Shown: positions 9,932-19,029 of the stretch, piece after piece | How positions within the stretch are numbered: the first letter of the stretch is position 1 | Layout of the letters: every line of letters begins with the position of its first letter | Assembly (NCBI GenBank): GCA_025360815.1 | Contig: JANYBL010000038.1 | Span: forward strand, 1-49,169 | Length of the DNA: 49,169 bases | Source of the DNA: Burkholderiales bacterium | GTDB taxonomy: Bacteria; Pseudomonadota; Gammaproteobacteria; Burkholderiales; Usitatibacteraceae | Direction of reading: 5' to 3' | Program-made: the position numbers and the translations under genes | Notes under the pieces: model-generated | Database searches by the model: none | What the model was told of the DNA's origin: nothing | What the model saw: the letters and a program-made list of their open reading frames with translations, nothing else

Positions 9932-10945
9932 TTAGCGGAACTGATTTAGAAATTTCATATCATTTTCAAAGAATAAGCGCAGATCGTTCACACCATACTT
10001 TAACATTGCGAGGCGATCCAAACCCATGCCAAACGCGAATCCGGAATACTTTTCAGGATCGATACCACCCGCTTTTAGGACTTCGGGGTGCAACACCCCT
10101 GCACCGCCAATTTCTAGCCATTTGATCTTGTCGCCTTTGGCGGTTTTTACTCGTCCCCATTCCATATCGACCTCAACACCGGGCTCGACGAACGGAAAAA
10201 ACGACGGACGAAAACGAATTTGCATATCATCGCGTTCAAAATAAGCGTTCAAAAATTGCGTTAAGGTGCCCTTCAAATCAGCCAGACTAATACCCTCGTC
10301 TACCCACAAACCTTCCAGCTGGTGGAACATGGGGGAATGCGTGGCATCGTGGTCGCAACGGTAAACACGGCCCGGACAAATAATGCGGATCGGCGGCTGA
10401 TGATCAAGCATATGGCGAATCTGCACTGGCGAGGTGTGGGTGCGCAGCAAATTCTTCGAACCTTCGATGTAGAACGTGTCATGCATCGAGCGCGCCGGAT
10501 GATTTTCCGGCGTATTAAGCGCCGTGAAATTGAAAAAATCGGTTTCGATTTCCGGGCCGTCTGCTACGGAGAAACCCATGGTAGCAAACAATGCTTCAAT
10601 TCGCTCCAACGAGCGTGTTACCGGATGCAAACCGCCGACACCTGAGGTCCGGCCCGGTAGCGTGACATCAATCGCTTCTGCGGCCAGTTTGGCTTCGAGT
10701 TCGGTATTCAGAATGCGGGCTTTGGCATCGTTGATGAGCGCTTCAACTTGGCCTTTTATTTCATTGATCGCGGCGCCGGCCGATTTTTTGGCTTCCGGAG
10801 ATAGTTTCCCCAAGCCTTTCAGTTGTTCGGTGAGAGATCCGGATTTACCGAGAAATCGCGCTTTGGTTTGTTCCAAATCAGGCATGTTTTTCAATGCCGA
10901 CAGCGCGGCCTTTGCTTCATGCAGAATCGCTTTTAGATCGCTCAT
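9932..10945 (-). CDS. pheS: Phenylalanyl-tRNA synthetase alpha subunit
   Basis: 337 residues, normal for the short bacterial PheS. The N-terminal coiled coil is at ~1-85 ([20 protein letters not shown]). The class II catalytic core follows: [19 protein letters not shown], then motif 2 ([32 protein letters not shown]) and motif 3 ([18 protein letters not shown]). It makes the phenylalanyl-adenylate and charges tRNA-Phe together with PheT, whose gene follows at once. A hairpin with a T-run lies between rplT and pheS, so pheST may be partly uncoupled from the ribosomal-protein genes. I looked for a Phe-rich leader peptide like E. coli pheM in the 185-base gap and saw no convincing one. Confidence 0.97.
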   Translation of the reverse strand: MSDLKAILHEAKAALSALKNMPDLEQTKARFLGKSGSLTEQLKGLGKLSPEAKKSAGAAINEIKGQVEALINDAKARILNTELEAKLAAEAIDVTLPGRTSGVGGLHPVTRSLERIEALFATMGFSVADGPEIETDFFNFTALNTPENHPARSMHDTFYIEGSKNLLRTHTSPVQIRHMLDHQPPIRIICPGRVYRCDHDATHSPMFHQLEGLWVDEGISLADLKGTLTQFLNAYFERDDMQIRFRPSFFPFVEPGVEVDMEWGRVKTAKGDKIKWLEIGGAGVLHPEVLKAGGIDPEKYSGFAFGMGLDRLAMLKYGVNDLRLFFENDMKFLNQFR

Positions 10946-11069
10946 GGGGGCTCAACTTAATCGGGGCTGAAAGAGAAACAACGATAGGTAGACAAAGTAC
11001 CTGAATAAAAAATATGAACAATAATATGTTCGACTGAGGACAAAAACGCAAAAATGATGCCGCTACAAA

Positions 11070-11108
11070 GCAAAAAGCCCGCTCATTTTCGGGAAGCAGG
11101 CCTTTTGC
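11070..11108 (-). terminator. Terminator/attenuator-like hairpin between rplT and pheS
   Basis: On the minus strand GCAAAAGGCCTGCTTC can pair with GCGGGCTTTTTGC across a short loop, with G-U pairs, ending in a broken T-run (CTTTTTGCTTTG). It lies 25 bases past the rplT stop and could end or reduce transcription before pheST. A tiny ORF (MSGLFAL) overlaps the hairpin and has one Phe codon, which is too little to call a leader peptide. Confidence 0.55.
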
Positions 11109-11132
11109 GATAGCACATGTTGCGGTTGTTGC

Positions 11133-11492
11133 TTATGCGCTACGAGCGGCCTTAGCTTGCTCGATAAACTGCGCAAAAGCGGGCTTGTCCTTAACGGCCA
11201 AGTCAGCCAACACTTTACGATCAACCAAAATATCGGCGCGCTTCAAGCCGTTCATAAAGGTTGAGTAGTTCATACCGCCGTTACGGGCAGCCGCATTGAT
11301 ACGAGCGATCCACAAGGCACGGAATACACGTTTCTTGGTGCGACGGTCGCGATAGGCGTATTGGCCTGCCTTCATTACCGCTTCTTTTGCGATACGGAAG
11401 ACTTTACTACGGCGGCCGCGATAGCCTTTGGCTAGATCGAGGATTTTCTTGTGGCGGGCGCGGGCGGTAACACCACGTTTAACTCTTGGCAT
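11133..11492 (-). CDS. rplT: 50S ribosomal protein L20
   Basis: 119 residues, standard length. Highly basic N-terminus [18 protein letters not shown], then [20 protein letters not shown] and [19 protein letters not shown], all diagnostic for L20. It binds 23S rRNA early in 50S assembly and in several bacteria represses its own operon by binding the infC-rpmI mRNA. It lies 12 bases after rpmI in the conserved infC-rpmI-rplT order and is followed by a hairpin. Confidence 0.98.
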   Translation of the reverse strand: MPRVKRGVTARARHKKILDLAKGYRGRRSKVFRIAKEAVMKAGQYAYRDRRTKKRVFRALWIARINAAARNGGMNYSTFMNGLKRADILVDRKVLADLAVKDKPAFAQFIEQAKAARSA

Positions 11493-11504
11493 TTTTTCGC
11501 TCCT

Positions 11505-11702
11505 TTACGCGTAAGGCAACATCGCTCGGACGCTGACGATGTTGGTGGCATGGATTTCGGCTGTACCACGAAGCTGACGTTTGGATTTCGTCGTTTTCTT
11601 GGTCAGAATGTGGCGTTTGAACGCTTGCGAGCGCTTGATGGAGCCAGAACCGCGCACTTTAAATCGCTTGGCTGCTCCACTCTTAGTCTTCATTTTTGGC
11701 AT
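11505..11702 (-). CDS. rpmI: 50S ribosomal protein L35
   Basis: 65 residues, the normal size. Opens [18 protein letters not shown], the classic L35 start, and continues with [20 protein letters not shown], rich in Lys and Arg. It is a 50S subunit protein and part of the infC-rpmI-rplT unit. The 139-base leader between infC and rpmI could hold an L20-binding operator as in other proteobacteria, but no specific fold was verified by eye. Confidence 0.98.
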   Translation of the reverse strand: MPKMKTKSGAAKRFKVRGSGSIKRSQAFKRHILTKKTTKSKRQLRGTAEIHATNIVSVRAMLPYA

Positions 11703-11841
11703 GTTAATTCCTTAAGTTGCCTCACCGCAGCAGGTGGCGAAACGATTTCGCGCTTGATACCTGAAGACGGCTTGTTTGCTTAACTTTTCGTTGTCGTTGC
11801 TGTCAACGTCTGGCGTTAAGCGGCCAGTAAAATTCAAAAAA

Positions 11842-12366
11842 CTAAATTTTTTTCTTTGGCGAAACCACCATAATCATCTGGCGGCCTTCCATTTTTGGGA
11901 ACTGTTCAACCTGCCCCACCTCAGCTAAATCTGCTTGCACACGCTTCAAAAGCTCCATACCAAGCTCCTGATGCGCCATTTCACGACCGCGAAAACGCAG
12001 TGTGATTTTCGTTTTATCGCCCTCTTCCAAAAACCGCTTCAGGTTATGGACTTTGATGTTGTAATCACCATCATCTGTGCCGGGACGGAATTTGATTTCC
12101 TTTACCTGAACTTGTTTTTGTTTCAGTTTGGCTTCGTGCGCTTTTTTGGCCTCGCGGTATTTGAATTTGCCGTAATCCATGATTCGGCAAACCGGTGGTT
12201 TTGCTGTCGGGGCAATTTCCACCAAATCCAACTCCGCAACTTCAGCTTGCCGAATGGCATCCGCAAAACTCGCGATTCCCAATGGCTCACTTTCCGGGCC
12301 TATCAGTCGAACCTCAGTGACACCGGTGATCTCACTGTTGATTCGAACGTCTTTTTCAGTAGCGAT
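11842..12366 (-). CDS. infC: Translation initiation factor IF-3, AUC start codon
   Basis: 174 residues when started at the non-AUG codon ATC at 12366-12364. The upstream part [17 protein letters not shown] is essential IF-3 sequence, so the first in-frame ATG (12282) would cut off the N-terminal domain. AGGAG lies six bases before the ATC, supporting this start. The N-domain (~1-75) ends at [20 protein letters not shown]. The C-domain carries [31 protein letters not shown] and [17 protein letters not shown]-3 keeps 30S subunits free and discriminates against unusual start codons. In E. coli infC starts with AUU and represses itself through this; AUC here should allow the same feedback. thrS lies upstream with a short terminator-like hairpin between. 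Confidence 0.95.
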   Translation of the reverse strand: MATEKDVRINSEITGVTEVRLIGPESEPLGIASFADAIRQAEVAELDLVEIAPTAKPPVCRIMDYGKFKYREAKKAHEAKLKQKQVQVKEIKFRPGTDDGDYNIKVHNLKRFLEEGDKTKITLRFRGREMAHQELGMELLKRVQADLAEVGQVEQFPKMEGRQMIMVVSPKKKI

Positions 12367-12462
12367 AAAACTCTCCTAATCGTTCACAAAATCTTGGGCG
12401 AAAATATCGATTTCGCCTCAAGGGCTTTAATTCATCAATACAATATTTCAAGCGAAAATAAA

Positions 12463-12486
12463 AAAACGCCGCTTCATTCGCGTTTT
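12463..12486 (-). terminator. Hairpin with T-run between thrS and infC
   Basis: On the minus strand AAAACGC and GCGTTTT pair around a 10-base loop, followed by TTTATTTTC. It sits 33 bases past the thrS stop, so part of the thrS transcripts may end here and infC may need its own promoter. The stem is short, so efficiency is uncertain. Confidence 0.5.
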
Positions 12487-12487
12487 C

Positions 12488-12521
12488 CTCGCGTTCTTAC
12501 TCGCGTTCTTACTCGCGTTTA
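12488..12521. repeat. 12-bp tandem repeat that includes the thrS stop codon
   Basis: The unit CTCGCGTTCTTA (plus strand) occurs about 2.8 times. On the minus strand each unit opens with TAA, and the first TAA (12521-12519) is the stop codon of thrS, so stop codons recur just downstream. Such a pattern could arise by slippage at the gene end. Confidence 0.85.
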
Positions 12522-14438
12522 AATTTTCGCGGATATTTCAGCTTTTACACGAGAAATAAATTCATTTAATGGCATTACGGGAAGGCTTTCACCGCCACCT
12601 TTGCCATCGCGTACTCGGGCTGTTACCGTGCCTGCTTCTTTTTCCTTATCGCCTAAGACCAACAAATAAGGGACTTTTTGTACGCTATATTCACGGATTT
12701 TATAGGAAATCTTCTCATTTCGCAAATCGGCGTGAACTCTGATGCCCGCCGCTTTCAATGCCTGCGTCGCTTCCGCCACATAAGCGTCTTGATGTTCGGT
12801 CACATTCATCGCTACAACCTGCACGGGAGCCAACCAAAGCGGCAGCGCGCCAGTGTAATTCTCGATCAAAATGCCGATGAAACGCTCAAGCGAGCCAACG
12901 ATCGCGCGATGCAGCATGACGGGCGGCTTTTTGGTGCTGGTTTCATCGATATATTCAGCGCCCAAGCGGTTCGGCGTATTGAAATCGACCTGCATCGTGC
13001 CGCATTGCCAGACACGACCCACCGCATCTTTCAGAGAATACTCAATCTTTGGCCCATAAAAAGCGCCTTCGCCTTTCAGTTCTTCCCAGGCCACACCGCA
13101 GACGTTGAGCGAATCGGCCAGCGCTTTTTCAGATTTATCCCAAACCTCGTCAGAGCCGACGCGCTTTTCGGGGCGAGTCGAGAGTTTGTAAATAATCTCT
13201 ATAAAGCCAAAATCGGCATAAACTTCTTGCAGCAATTTTGTGAAATCCAAGCATTCTTTTTGGATTTGATCTTCGGTGCAAAAAATATGTCCATCGTCTT
13301 GCACAAAGCCGCGAACGCGCATGATACCGTGCAATGCGCCGGATGATTCATTGCGGTGGCATGAGCCGAATTCACCATAGCGCAGCGGCAAATCACGGTA
13401 GGAGCGTAGGTCTGAGTTGAACACCTGAATATGACCGGGACAATTCATCGGCTTGATCGCGTAGTCATGCTTTTCTGATTCGGTCGTAAACATGCTGTCT
13501 TTGTAATTTTCCCAATGGCCAGAACGCTCCCATAACGAGCGATTCAAAATCATCGGGCAGCGAATTTCTTGGTAGCCGTTATCAACATAGACTTGGCGCA
13601 AATATTGCTCAACCTGCTGCCAAATCATCCAGCCTTTCGGGTGCCAAAACACCATGCCCGGCGCTTCTTCTTGCATGTGGAATAAATCAAGCAGCTTGCC
13701 GATTTTGCGGTGATCACGTTTCTCGGCCTCCTCAAGCATTGTCAGGTACTGTTCTTGGTCTTCTTTTTTGGCCCATGCGGTGCCGTAGATACGTGTCAAC
13801 ATTTCGTTTTTGCTGTCGCCGCGCCAATAGGCACCGGCAACTTTCATTAACTTGAACACCTTTAATTTACCGGTTGATGGCACATGAGGGCCCCGGCATA
13901 AGTCAGTGAAAGTGCCTTCGGTATAGAGTGAAACATCCTGATCCGCCGGGATCGATTCGATGATCTCCGCCTTATAGGCCTCACCAATGCCCTTGAAATA
14001 AGCGACCGCCTCATCGCGTGGCAAAACCTCGCGCGTGACCGGCGTATCGAGTTTAGCCAGCTCGGCCATTTTCTTTTCAATGATCGCCAGATCTTCAGGT
14101 GTAAACGGGCGTTTATACGAAAAATCGTAATAAAAGCCGTTTTCAATCACCGGCCCGATCGTCACTTGTGCGTCGGGGAATAGCGTTTTGACGGCGTAGG
14201 CCAGCAAGTGCGCGGTTGAATGGCGAATAACGTCCAAACCATCGGCGTCTTTATCCGTCACGATGGCGAGCTTGGCATCTTGGGCAATCACAAAGCTGGT
14301 GTCGACCAATTTGCCATCGACTTTGCCCGCAAGGGCCGCCTTGGCAAGACCCGTGCCGATACTGGCGGCAACAGCTGCGACGCTAACGGGGGAATCGAAT
14401 TGGCGAACGGAATTGTCGGGCAATGTAATGGAAACCAT
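12519..14438 (-). CDS. thrS: Threonyl-tRNA synthetase
   Basis: 639 residues, the usual size. The N-terminal TGS domain is at ~1-62 ([11 protein letters not shown]). The editing domain follows, with [19 protein letters not shown] (HxxxH metal/editing site near 73-77) and [14 protein letters not shown]. The class II core has motif 2 region [11 protein letters not shown] and [17 protein letters not shown] with the zinc-binding Cys, and motif 3 region [17 protein letters not shown]. The anticodon-binding domain ends the protein ([15 protein letters not shown]). It charges tRNA-Thr and removes mischarged Ser. A putative attenuator (Thr-rich leader ORF and terminator) precedes it. AAAGG lies just before the ATG. 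It heads the thrS-infC-rpmI-rplT region. Confidence 0.98.
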   Translation of the reverse strand: MVSITLPDNSVRQFDSPVSVAAVAASIGTGLAKAALAGKVDGKLVDTSFVIAQDAKLAIVTDKDADGLDVIRHSTAHLLAYAVKTLFPDAQVTIGPVIENGFYYDFSYKRPFTPEDLAIIEKKMAELAKLDTPVTREVLPRDEAVAYFKGIGEAYKAEIIESIPADQDVSLYTEGTFTDLCRGPHVPSTGKLKVFKLMKVAGAYWRGDSKNEMLTRIYGTAWAKKEDQEQYLTMLEEAEKRDHRKIGKLLDLFHMQEEAPGMVFWHPKGWMIWQQVEQYLRQVYVDNGYQEIRCPMILNRSLWERSGHWENYKDSMFTTESEKHDYAIKPMNCPGHIQVFNSDLRSYRDLPLRYGEFGSCHRNESSGALHGIMRVRGFVQDDGHIFCTEDQIQKECLDFTKLLQEVYADFGFIEIIYKLSTRPEKRVGSDEVWDKSEKALADSLNVCGVAWEELKGEGAFYGPKIEYSLKDAVGRVWQCGTMQVDFNTPNRLGAEYIDETSTKKPPVMLHRAIVGSLERFIGILIENYTGALPLWLAPVQVVAMNVTEHQDAYVAEATQALKAAGIRVHADLRNEKISYKIREYSVQKVPYLLVLGDKEKEAGTVTARVRDGKGGGESLPVMPLNEFISRVKAEISAKI

Positions 14439-14466
14439 ATTGAAACCTTTAAGAATAGAAATAAAA

Positions 14467-14492
14467 AAGCGCGGCTGTTGCTAGCCGCGCTT
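14467..14492 (-). terminator. Strong intrinsic terminator in the thrS leader
   Basis: A perfect 10-bp stem on the minus strand, AAGCGCGGCT and AGCCGCGCTT, with loop AGCAAC, followed by TTTTAT (T-run of six counting the stem end). It ends about 28 bases before the thrS start. No complete gene on this strand lies between it and the divergent pyrD, so it most likely controls thrS itself by premature termination. Confidence 0.85.
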
Positions 14493-14554
14493 TCTTTGAA
14501 TTTGGTGTTTGGCTTGCATTTGCAATGACAAACGAAACGGGCAGGAAAGATCGA

Positions 14555-14602
14555 CTAGGCAGTGAAAGCTCCGAGCGTCGTAGTCGGCGGTACCATAACC
14601 AT
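14555..14602 (-). promoter_or_regulatory. Putative threonine leader peptide ORF of a thrS attenuator
   Basis: A 15-codon ORF, MVMVPPTTTLGAFTA, lies on the minus strand between the start of the divergent pyrD and thrS. Four of its codons are Thr, three in a row (ACT ACG ACG). About 60 bases after its stop comes the terminator at 14492-14467. Leader peptide rich in the cognate amino acid plus terminator is the layout of classical ribosome-mediated attenuation: when charged tRNA-Thr is scarce, the ribosome would stall and the terminator would not form. The ribosome-binding site is weak (GGATAAGACA before the ATG). A weak promoter (TTGGTA, 16 bases, TAGATT) can be seen further upstream near 14710-14680. 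I could not find a clear antiterminator by eye; AGCGCGG near 14617 can pair with CCGCGCT of the terminator. Inference. Confidence 0.5.
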
Positions 14603-14889
14603 TGTCTTATCCGCGCTGTACCCAGAATGACTGAGCGCCGCACGGCCCTTTCGTCTGAGCGCTGCGATTGAAAATAATCTATCCCAATACAAGAGTGTAC
14701 CAAATCCGCCGCGGAATGCCACCGTCTTTCCAACTAGCGCCATCAACCAACACCCACGCCAACGCGCCAGAGACAGCCGTTGAAATAGCAATGTCGCCCG
14801 CGAAAATACGGCGAATGAGAGAAGCGGCCATTGGGCGTCGTTGTTGAGTGCGGTTGTTAGGTGAATCAGCAACTCGTATAAAATACGGT

Positions 14890-15915
14890 ATGACTTTATT
14901 CTCTGCCGCCTATCCCCTCGCCCGCGCCGCCCTCTTTCAGCTTGACCCCGAAACCGCCCACGATCTCGCCCTCCACAGCCTCAAAAAGCTTGAAAAGGCG
15001 CATCTGGCGGGCATCTTGGGGCATCGGGTATCGGCACCGCGGGAGGTTTTTGGCCTCAAATTTGATAACGCCGTCGGTTTGGCGGCGGGCTTGGATAAAA
15101 ACGGCGAATATATTGACGCGTTGGCGGCAGTCGGTTTTGGCTTTATCGAAGTCGGCACCGTCACCCCGCGCCCACAGCCAGGCAACCCAAAGCCACGCAT
15201 GTTCAGGCTCACCGAATATGATGCACTGATCAATCGGTTGGGATTCAACAATGGTGGGCTGGACGCGTTTTTAGCCAATGTGCAGCGGGCAAAATACAAG
15301 GGTGTGTTGGGCCTCAACATCGGTAAGAATTTCGATACACCCATCGAAAATGCCGTTGACGACTATCTGGAATGCTTACGCGGCGTATTCCCGCACGCAA
15401 GCTACATCACGGTCAATATATCGTCCCCCAATACCAAAGGCTTGCGCGGTTTACAGGCCGCCGAGCAGTTAGAAATATTGCTATCGACCTTAAAAGCCGA
15501 GCAAGCCAAGCTGGCCAAAAAACACAAAAAAACCACGCCTCTGGTTCTAAAAATCGCGCCTGATCTCGATTTGAAATCGATCAAAGATATCGCCAAACTC
15601 ACGCTGGACAATGGCTTTGAGGGCATCATCGCCACCAACACTACCATTTCGCGCGACGCCGTGCGCGGCAACAAGCATGCGAATGAAATGGGCGGGTTAT
15701 CCGGCCGGCCGCTATTTTCACCGTCGACCGAAGTGCTGCGTGAATTTGCCAAACACGTGAAGGGCAACATCCCCATTATCGGTGTCGGCGGCATCATGAG
15801 CGGTGAAGACGCCAAGCTGAAAATCAACGCCGGTGCTGCCTTGGTGCAGATTTACACTGGCTTTATCTACAAAGGTCCCGCGTTGGTTCGGGAATGTGCG
15901 TTGGCATTGAAATAG
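14890..15915 (+). CDS. pyrD: Dihydroorotate dehydrogenase (quinone), class 2
   Basis: 341 residues from ATG 14890 ([16 protein letters not shown]); an upstream in-frame ATG at 14848 adds 14 residues unlike the family. Class 2 features: the N-terminal helix pair that binds membrane and quinone (residues ~1-40, [16 protein letters not shown]), [71 protein letters not shown] (with the catalytic Ser of class 2 enzymes), and flavin-phosphate loops GGLSGRPLF and [10 protein letters not shown]. It oxidises dihydroorotate to orotate in pyrimidine synthesis, passing electrons to the quinone pool at the inner membrane. It is divergent from thrS and shares that intergenic region. Confidence 0.97.
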   Translation: MTLFSAAYPLARAALFQLDPETAHDLALHSLKKLEKAHLAGILGHRVSAPREVFGLKFDNAVGLAAGLDKNGEYIDALAAVGFGFIEVGTVTPRPQPGNPKPRMFRLTEYDALINRLGFNNGGLDAFLANVQRAKYKGVLGLNIGKNFDTPIENAVDDYLECLRGVFPHASYITVNISSPNTKGLRGLQAAEQLEILLSTLKAEQAKLAKKHKKTTPLVLKIAPDLDLKSIKDIAKLTLDNGFEGIIATNTTISRDAVRGNKHANEMGGLSGRPLFSPSTEVLREFAKHVKGNIPIIGVGGIMSGEDAKLKINAGAALVQIYTGFIYKGPALVRECALALK

Positions 15916-15952
15916 ATGTTGTTGATTTGAAAGCAAGCCCGATGCAATTTTC

Positions 15953-16513
15953 ATGCAAACACTGACCCTAAAAATCGATGCAATCGATGCGCTGTTGCCG
16001 CAAACCCAATGCACCCAATGCGGTTATCAGGGCTGTAGGCCCTATGCCGAAGCAATCGCGACCAGAGAGGCGCCCATCAACCGCTGCCCGCCAGGTGGCG
16101 ATGCAGGGATCCATGCTCTCGCCGCCCTTCTGGATCGCCCATTGATGGCACTGGATGCTGATTGCGGAACACATTTGCCGCATCGGGTTGCGATCATTAT
16201 TGAGGCCGAATGTATTGGCTGCGCAAAATGTTTAAAGGCCTGCCCGACGGATGCGATTATCGGCGCGAATAAATTTATGCATTCAGTGATCGCCGAACTT
16301 TGCACCGGCTGTGATTTATGCATCCCGCCCTGCCCAGTGGATTGTATTGAAATGATTGCAGACGCGCGCTATCCGGCGCTAGCGGATAAAGATGATTCAC
16401 GTGAGCGTTTCAACTTCCATCAATTTCGCTTGGCGCGGGATTTTCAAGAGCGCCAAGCGTTATTGGCTGAAAAAGAACGTGCCGTGTTGAGTACTCCTTT
16501 AAGGGAGCTCTGA
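15953..16513 (+). CDS. rsxB: RsxB/RnfB-type iron-sulfur electron transport protein (short soluble form)
   Basis: 186 residues. An N-terminal Fe-S domain (about residues 20-50) has CTQCGYQGC and a following Cys in NRCPPGG. Two ferredoxin 4Fe-4S motifs follow: [16 protein letters not shown] (~86-101) and [16 protein letters not shown] (~117-132). This is the RnfB/RsxB plan, but the membrane-anchoring N-terminus of standard RnfB is missing: the protein starts directly at [16 protein letters not shown]. Short anchors-less RsxB genes next to nth are usual in Betaproteobacteria, where the other rnf subunits are often absent, as here. It may pass electrons to a cluster-containing partner such as the neighbouring endonuclease III or a SoxR-like system, but no partner is proven. 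Confidence 0.88.
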   Translation: MQTLTLKIDAIDALLPQTQCTQCGYQGCRPYAEAIATREAPINRCPPGGDAGIHALAALLDRPLMALDADCGTHLPHRVAIIIEAECIGCAKCLKACPTDAIIGANKFMHSVIAELCTGCDLCIPPCPVDCIEMIADARYPALADKDDSRERFNFHQFRLARDFQERQALLAEKERAVLSTPLREL

Positions 16514-16686
16514 TTAAGTCCATTTCGTCACCATACGTCGTTGCGAGTGTAAATTTTTTTTCGTCTATCAACGCTATATGACGTTGAAATTTTTATAATC
16601 GCGCCTGGTCTGGTTTAGAACGAGACTTAATGAGAGCTTCTTTAAGTAACAATGAAGCAACAATTAAGCAGCGGTTAAGGAAACCA

Positions 16687-17340
16687 ATGGCATTAATGAA
16701 ACCTCCGCAACGTCACGAATTTTTTCGGCGCATGCAAGAAATCAACCCGCATCCGAAATCGGATTTGGAATATTCCTCGCCGTTTGAATTATTGATCGCC
16801 GTTATTTTGTCTGCACAAGCGACCGACAAAGGCGTCAATGTCGCCACCCGCAAGCTCTTTAAAGTCGCTAACACACCAAAAAAAATTCTCAAGCTCGGTC
16901 TTGAAAGCTTAACCGAACACATCCAAACCATCGGGCTGTTTCGCATGAAAGCAAAGAATGTTTTTGCAACCTGCAAAATATTGGTGGACGAACACGACAG
17001 CCAAGTACCCAACAACCGCGAAGCCTTGGAAGCATTGCCCGGCGTCGGGCGTAAGACCGCGAATGTGGTGCTTAATATCGCATTTGGCGAGCCTACGATG
17101 GCGGTTGATACGCATATTTTTCGCATCGCAAATCGCATGGGTTTGGCCCCGGGCAAAGACGTGGTGGCGGTTGAAATGAAGCTTTATAAAAACGTACCCG
17201 AAGCATTCATGCAACATGCACACCATTGGCTCATTTTGCATGGCCGCTACACCTGTGTGGCACGCAGGCCAAAGTGTGGAGCCTGTGCGGTTTATGATAT
17301 TTGCGGATTTAAAGACCGCGCAAAGTATGTTGAAGCTTAG
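16687..17340 (+). CDS. nth: Endonuclease III (DNA glycosylase/AP lyase)
   Basis: 217 residues from ATG 16687, which has AAGGA five bases before it; the frame is open from 16630 but the extra 19 residues are not family-like. A helix-hairpin-helix motif, LEALPGVGRKTANVVLN (~113-129), contains the catalytic Lys, and the catalytic Asp is in TMAVDTHIFRIANR. The 4Fe-4S cluster motif C-x6-C-x2-C-x5-C is complete at the end (CVARRPKCGACAVYDIC). Nth removes oxidised pyrimidines and cuts the abasic site in base-excision repair. It follows rsxB, as in E. coli where nth ends the rsx operon. Confidence 0.97.
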   Translation: MALMKPPQRHEFFRRMQEINPHPKSDLEYSSPFELLIAVILSAQATDKGVNVATRKLFKVANTPKKILKLGLESLTEHIQTIGLFRMKAKNVFATCKILVDEHDSQVPNNREALEALPGVGRKTANVVLNIAFGEPTMAVDTHIFRIANRMGLAPGKDVVAVEMKLYKNVPEAFMQHAHHWLILHGRYTCVARRPKCGACAVYDICGFKDRAKYVEA

Positions 17341-17406
17341 TTTGCGAAGGTCACATATTGTGAAAGCCAAGTTTGTCAGAACCGTGTTTGTCAAAACATA
17401 GATGCC

Positions 17407-17838
17407 ATGTTTAACCCCAGCCGCGACGAATCGCGCGATTTTTTATTTGAAGCCTGGCGTAAATACAGCGCATTCGAACCGTTGACGGCGTTGGAATCAA
17501 TCGCCGTCGGCGTCATCGCCGAACACCCCGAATACCATGCGTTGCTCACCAACCGCGATAAAACCATCGCCCGCAATTACGTGCCAGAGGCTGCCGAAAC
17601 CAATCCGTTTTTGCATATCAGCATGCATATCGCGATCCGCGAACAACTCGCCATTGATCAGCCGCGCGGCGTGCAAAAAGCTCACACAACGCTCGCGCAA
17701 CAGCTTGATTCTGCCATGCTGGCCGAACACGAAATGATGGATTGTCTCGCCGAGATGATCTGGCAAGCGCAGCGAAATCGCACCGCGCCGGATGCGGAAA
17801 TCTATTTGCAATGTTTGGTCGCAAAGGTGAATCGTTGA
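17407..17838 (+). CDS. DUF1841 family protein
   Basis: 143 residues. The opening MFNPSRDESRDFLFEAWRK and the later HPEYHALLTNRDK plus NPFLHISMHIAIREQLAIDQ mark the DUF1841 family, common in Beta- and Gammaproteobacteria and of unknown function. There is no signal peptide and the middle is histidine-rich. A last helix (HEMMDCLAEMIWQAQRN) resembles a four-helix-bundle metal-binding protein, which is only a guess from the pattern of His and Glu. It follows nth by 66 bases and ends before a bidirectional terminator. Confidence 0.85.
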   Translation: MFNPSRDESRDFLFEAWRKYSAFEPLTALESIAVGVIAEHPEYHALLTNRDKTIARNYVPEAAETNPFLHISMHIAIREQLAIDQPRGVQKAHTTLAQQLDSAMLAEHEMMDCLAEMIWQAQRNRTAPDAEIYLQCLVAKVNR

Positions 17839-18028
17839 GTGGGCCAAGCGTAGTGGGCAACTGGTAGCGGCCAAGTGGCGGTGCGGATCAGGATCTGGAT
17901 GCAGATTCGCCGGATGCAAAGCCGATGCGGATTGTTGGATGCACAGGGCTTTCCCCAAGTTACCAATTTTGCTTCAGGCGCAATTAAATCTGAAGCACAT
18001 TTGAAGCTGATCTACAAAACACGCAAAC

Positions 18029-18056
18029 AAAAACCGCCCAACAAGGCGGTTTTTTG
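18029..18056. terminator. Bidirectional intrinsic terminator between DUF1841 and cytochrome c genes
   Basis: AAACCGCC and GGCGGTTT pair around CAACAA, with an A-run before and a T-run after (TTTTTTGTTTT), so it can end transcription from both convergent sides. Confidence 0.88.
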
Positions 18057-18098
18057 TTTTAAAAATATTGTGAAATCTTAAATCTTAAAATACAAAGC

Positions 18099-18440
18099 TC
18101 AATACTTCATTTTCAATTCAGATGGCTGGCTCGAAAAATAAGCTGCCAGATCGCGAATGTCCTCGGGTTTCAACGCACCCGCAAAACCGTTCATTAGTGC
18201 GTTTTTACGTTTGCCGGATTTGTATTGCTGTAATGCAGCAGCAAGGTAGTCTTCATGTTGCCCCGCGAGAACAGGATACTCCGCCTGAATCGGCTTGGCA
18301 CCGCCTTCGCCGTGGCAGGCTTTGCAGGTTTCGGCCTTTTTGGCGCCAGCGTCAGCATTGCCACTGGCTTGCGCTGAGAATGACATTACGGCAATCGCAG
18401 CGCTTGCTGCAGCCAAAATCGAAATTGTTTTAATTTTCAT
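18099..18440 (-). CDS. Class I cytochrome c, periplasmic (cytochrome c4/c5-like)
   Basis: 113 residues: a signal peptide of ~25 residues (MKIKTISILAAASAAIAVMSFSAQA), then one heme motif CKACH (~39-43) and a likely axial Met in NALMNGF (~82). The mature ~88-residue domain ends in LKPEDIRDLAAYFSSQPSELK, typical of the cytochrome c4 half-domain family. It should carry electrons in the periplasm, for example to a terminal oxidase. It lies just after a second small cytochrome of the same type (18450-18815), so the two may act together, like the two halves of a di-heme c4 encoded separately. That last idea is inference. Confidence 0.9.
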   Translation of the reverse strand: MKIKTISILAAASAAIAVMSFSAQASGNADAGAKKAETCKACHGEGGAKPIQAEYPVLAGQHEDYLAAALQQYKSGKRKNALMNGFAGALKPEDIRDLAAYFSSQPSELKMKY

Positions 18441-18449
18441 GAAAAGTCC

Positions 18450-18815
18450 TTACTTGGCGGCGGTTTGCGCGTTGGGTTGGCTGGCGCTTTTGCCATAATA
18501 TGCGGCTAAATCGGCCATTTCTTTGTCTGATAGCGCCGATGCCTGCGCTTTCATGGTCGAATTGTAGCGGGTACCAGCTTTATAGGACTTCAACGCAGAA
18601 TATAAATAGCCCGGTTGTTGATTGCCTAATTTTGGCACCAAATAGACCTCGGGGTATGATGATTTGGTGCCTGGTACGCCATGGCAGCCTGAGCAAATCG
18701 CAACCGCTTTGACCTTGCCGGCAGTGGCATCACCTTTGGGCGCATCTTGCGCGGCCGCAGCAAAAACCGAAACTGCGAATACGCCGGAGAGTGCAACTTG
18801 AATGAGTTTTTTCAT
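18450..18815 (-). CDS. Class I cytochrome c, periplasmic
   Basis: 121 residues from ATG 18815 (MKKLIQVALSGVFAVSVF, a clear signal peptide cut near AAAAQDA); the frame extends upstream to 18872 but those residues are not signal-like. The heme motif is CSGCH (~47-51), a likely Met ligand is in STMKAQA (~92), and the closing helix is LSDKEMADLAAYYGKS. The family is the cytochrome c4-like class I. Its stop lies 9 bases before the next cytochrome gene, so the two form an operon. Both end in the same fold but differ in sequence, which suggests an old duplication. Confidence 0.9.
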   Translation of the reverse strand: MKKLIQVALSGVFAVSVFAAAAQDAPKGDATAGKVKAVAICSGCHGVPGTKSSYPEVYLVPKLGNQQPGYLYSALKSYKAGTRYNSTMKAQASALSDKEMADLAAYYGKSASQPNAQTAAK

Positions 18816-19029
18816 GATTTTTCTAACGTTATTGCTGACTTTTTTGAATTTGCACAAACTGTGCACGAACATCTAAAAACGAATGAAAGTGTAGCATGAG
18901 AGCAGGCATTCCCCAAGTAAAACGCGGCAGTTGTAGTACGAGAAATGAGCGAAAGCATCGATACTCAACGACAAATCTAACGCCGCGAGTTAGCGACTCT
19001 TGGGCAACGATTCCAACATAGGTAAGCGG

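Noticed and set aside
10946-11132. Phenylalanine leader peptide for pheST
   Set aside because: Phe-rich frames exist in this gap but have no start codon; the only small ORF with a start has one Phe codon.
12678-13346. Plus-strand ORF of 222 codons opposite thrS
   Set aside because: Antisense shadow of thrS without recognisable domain.
14555-14872. 105-codon minus-strand ORF upstream of thrS
   Set aside because: It overlaps the start of pyrD's region and has no family motif; only its last 15 codons fit the proposed leader peptide, from an internal start.
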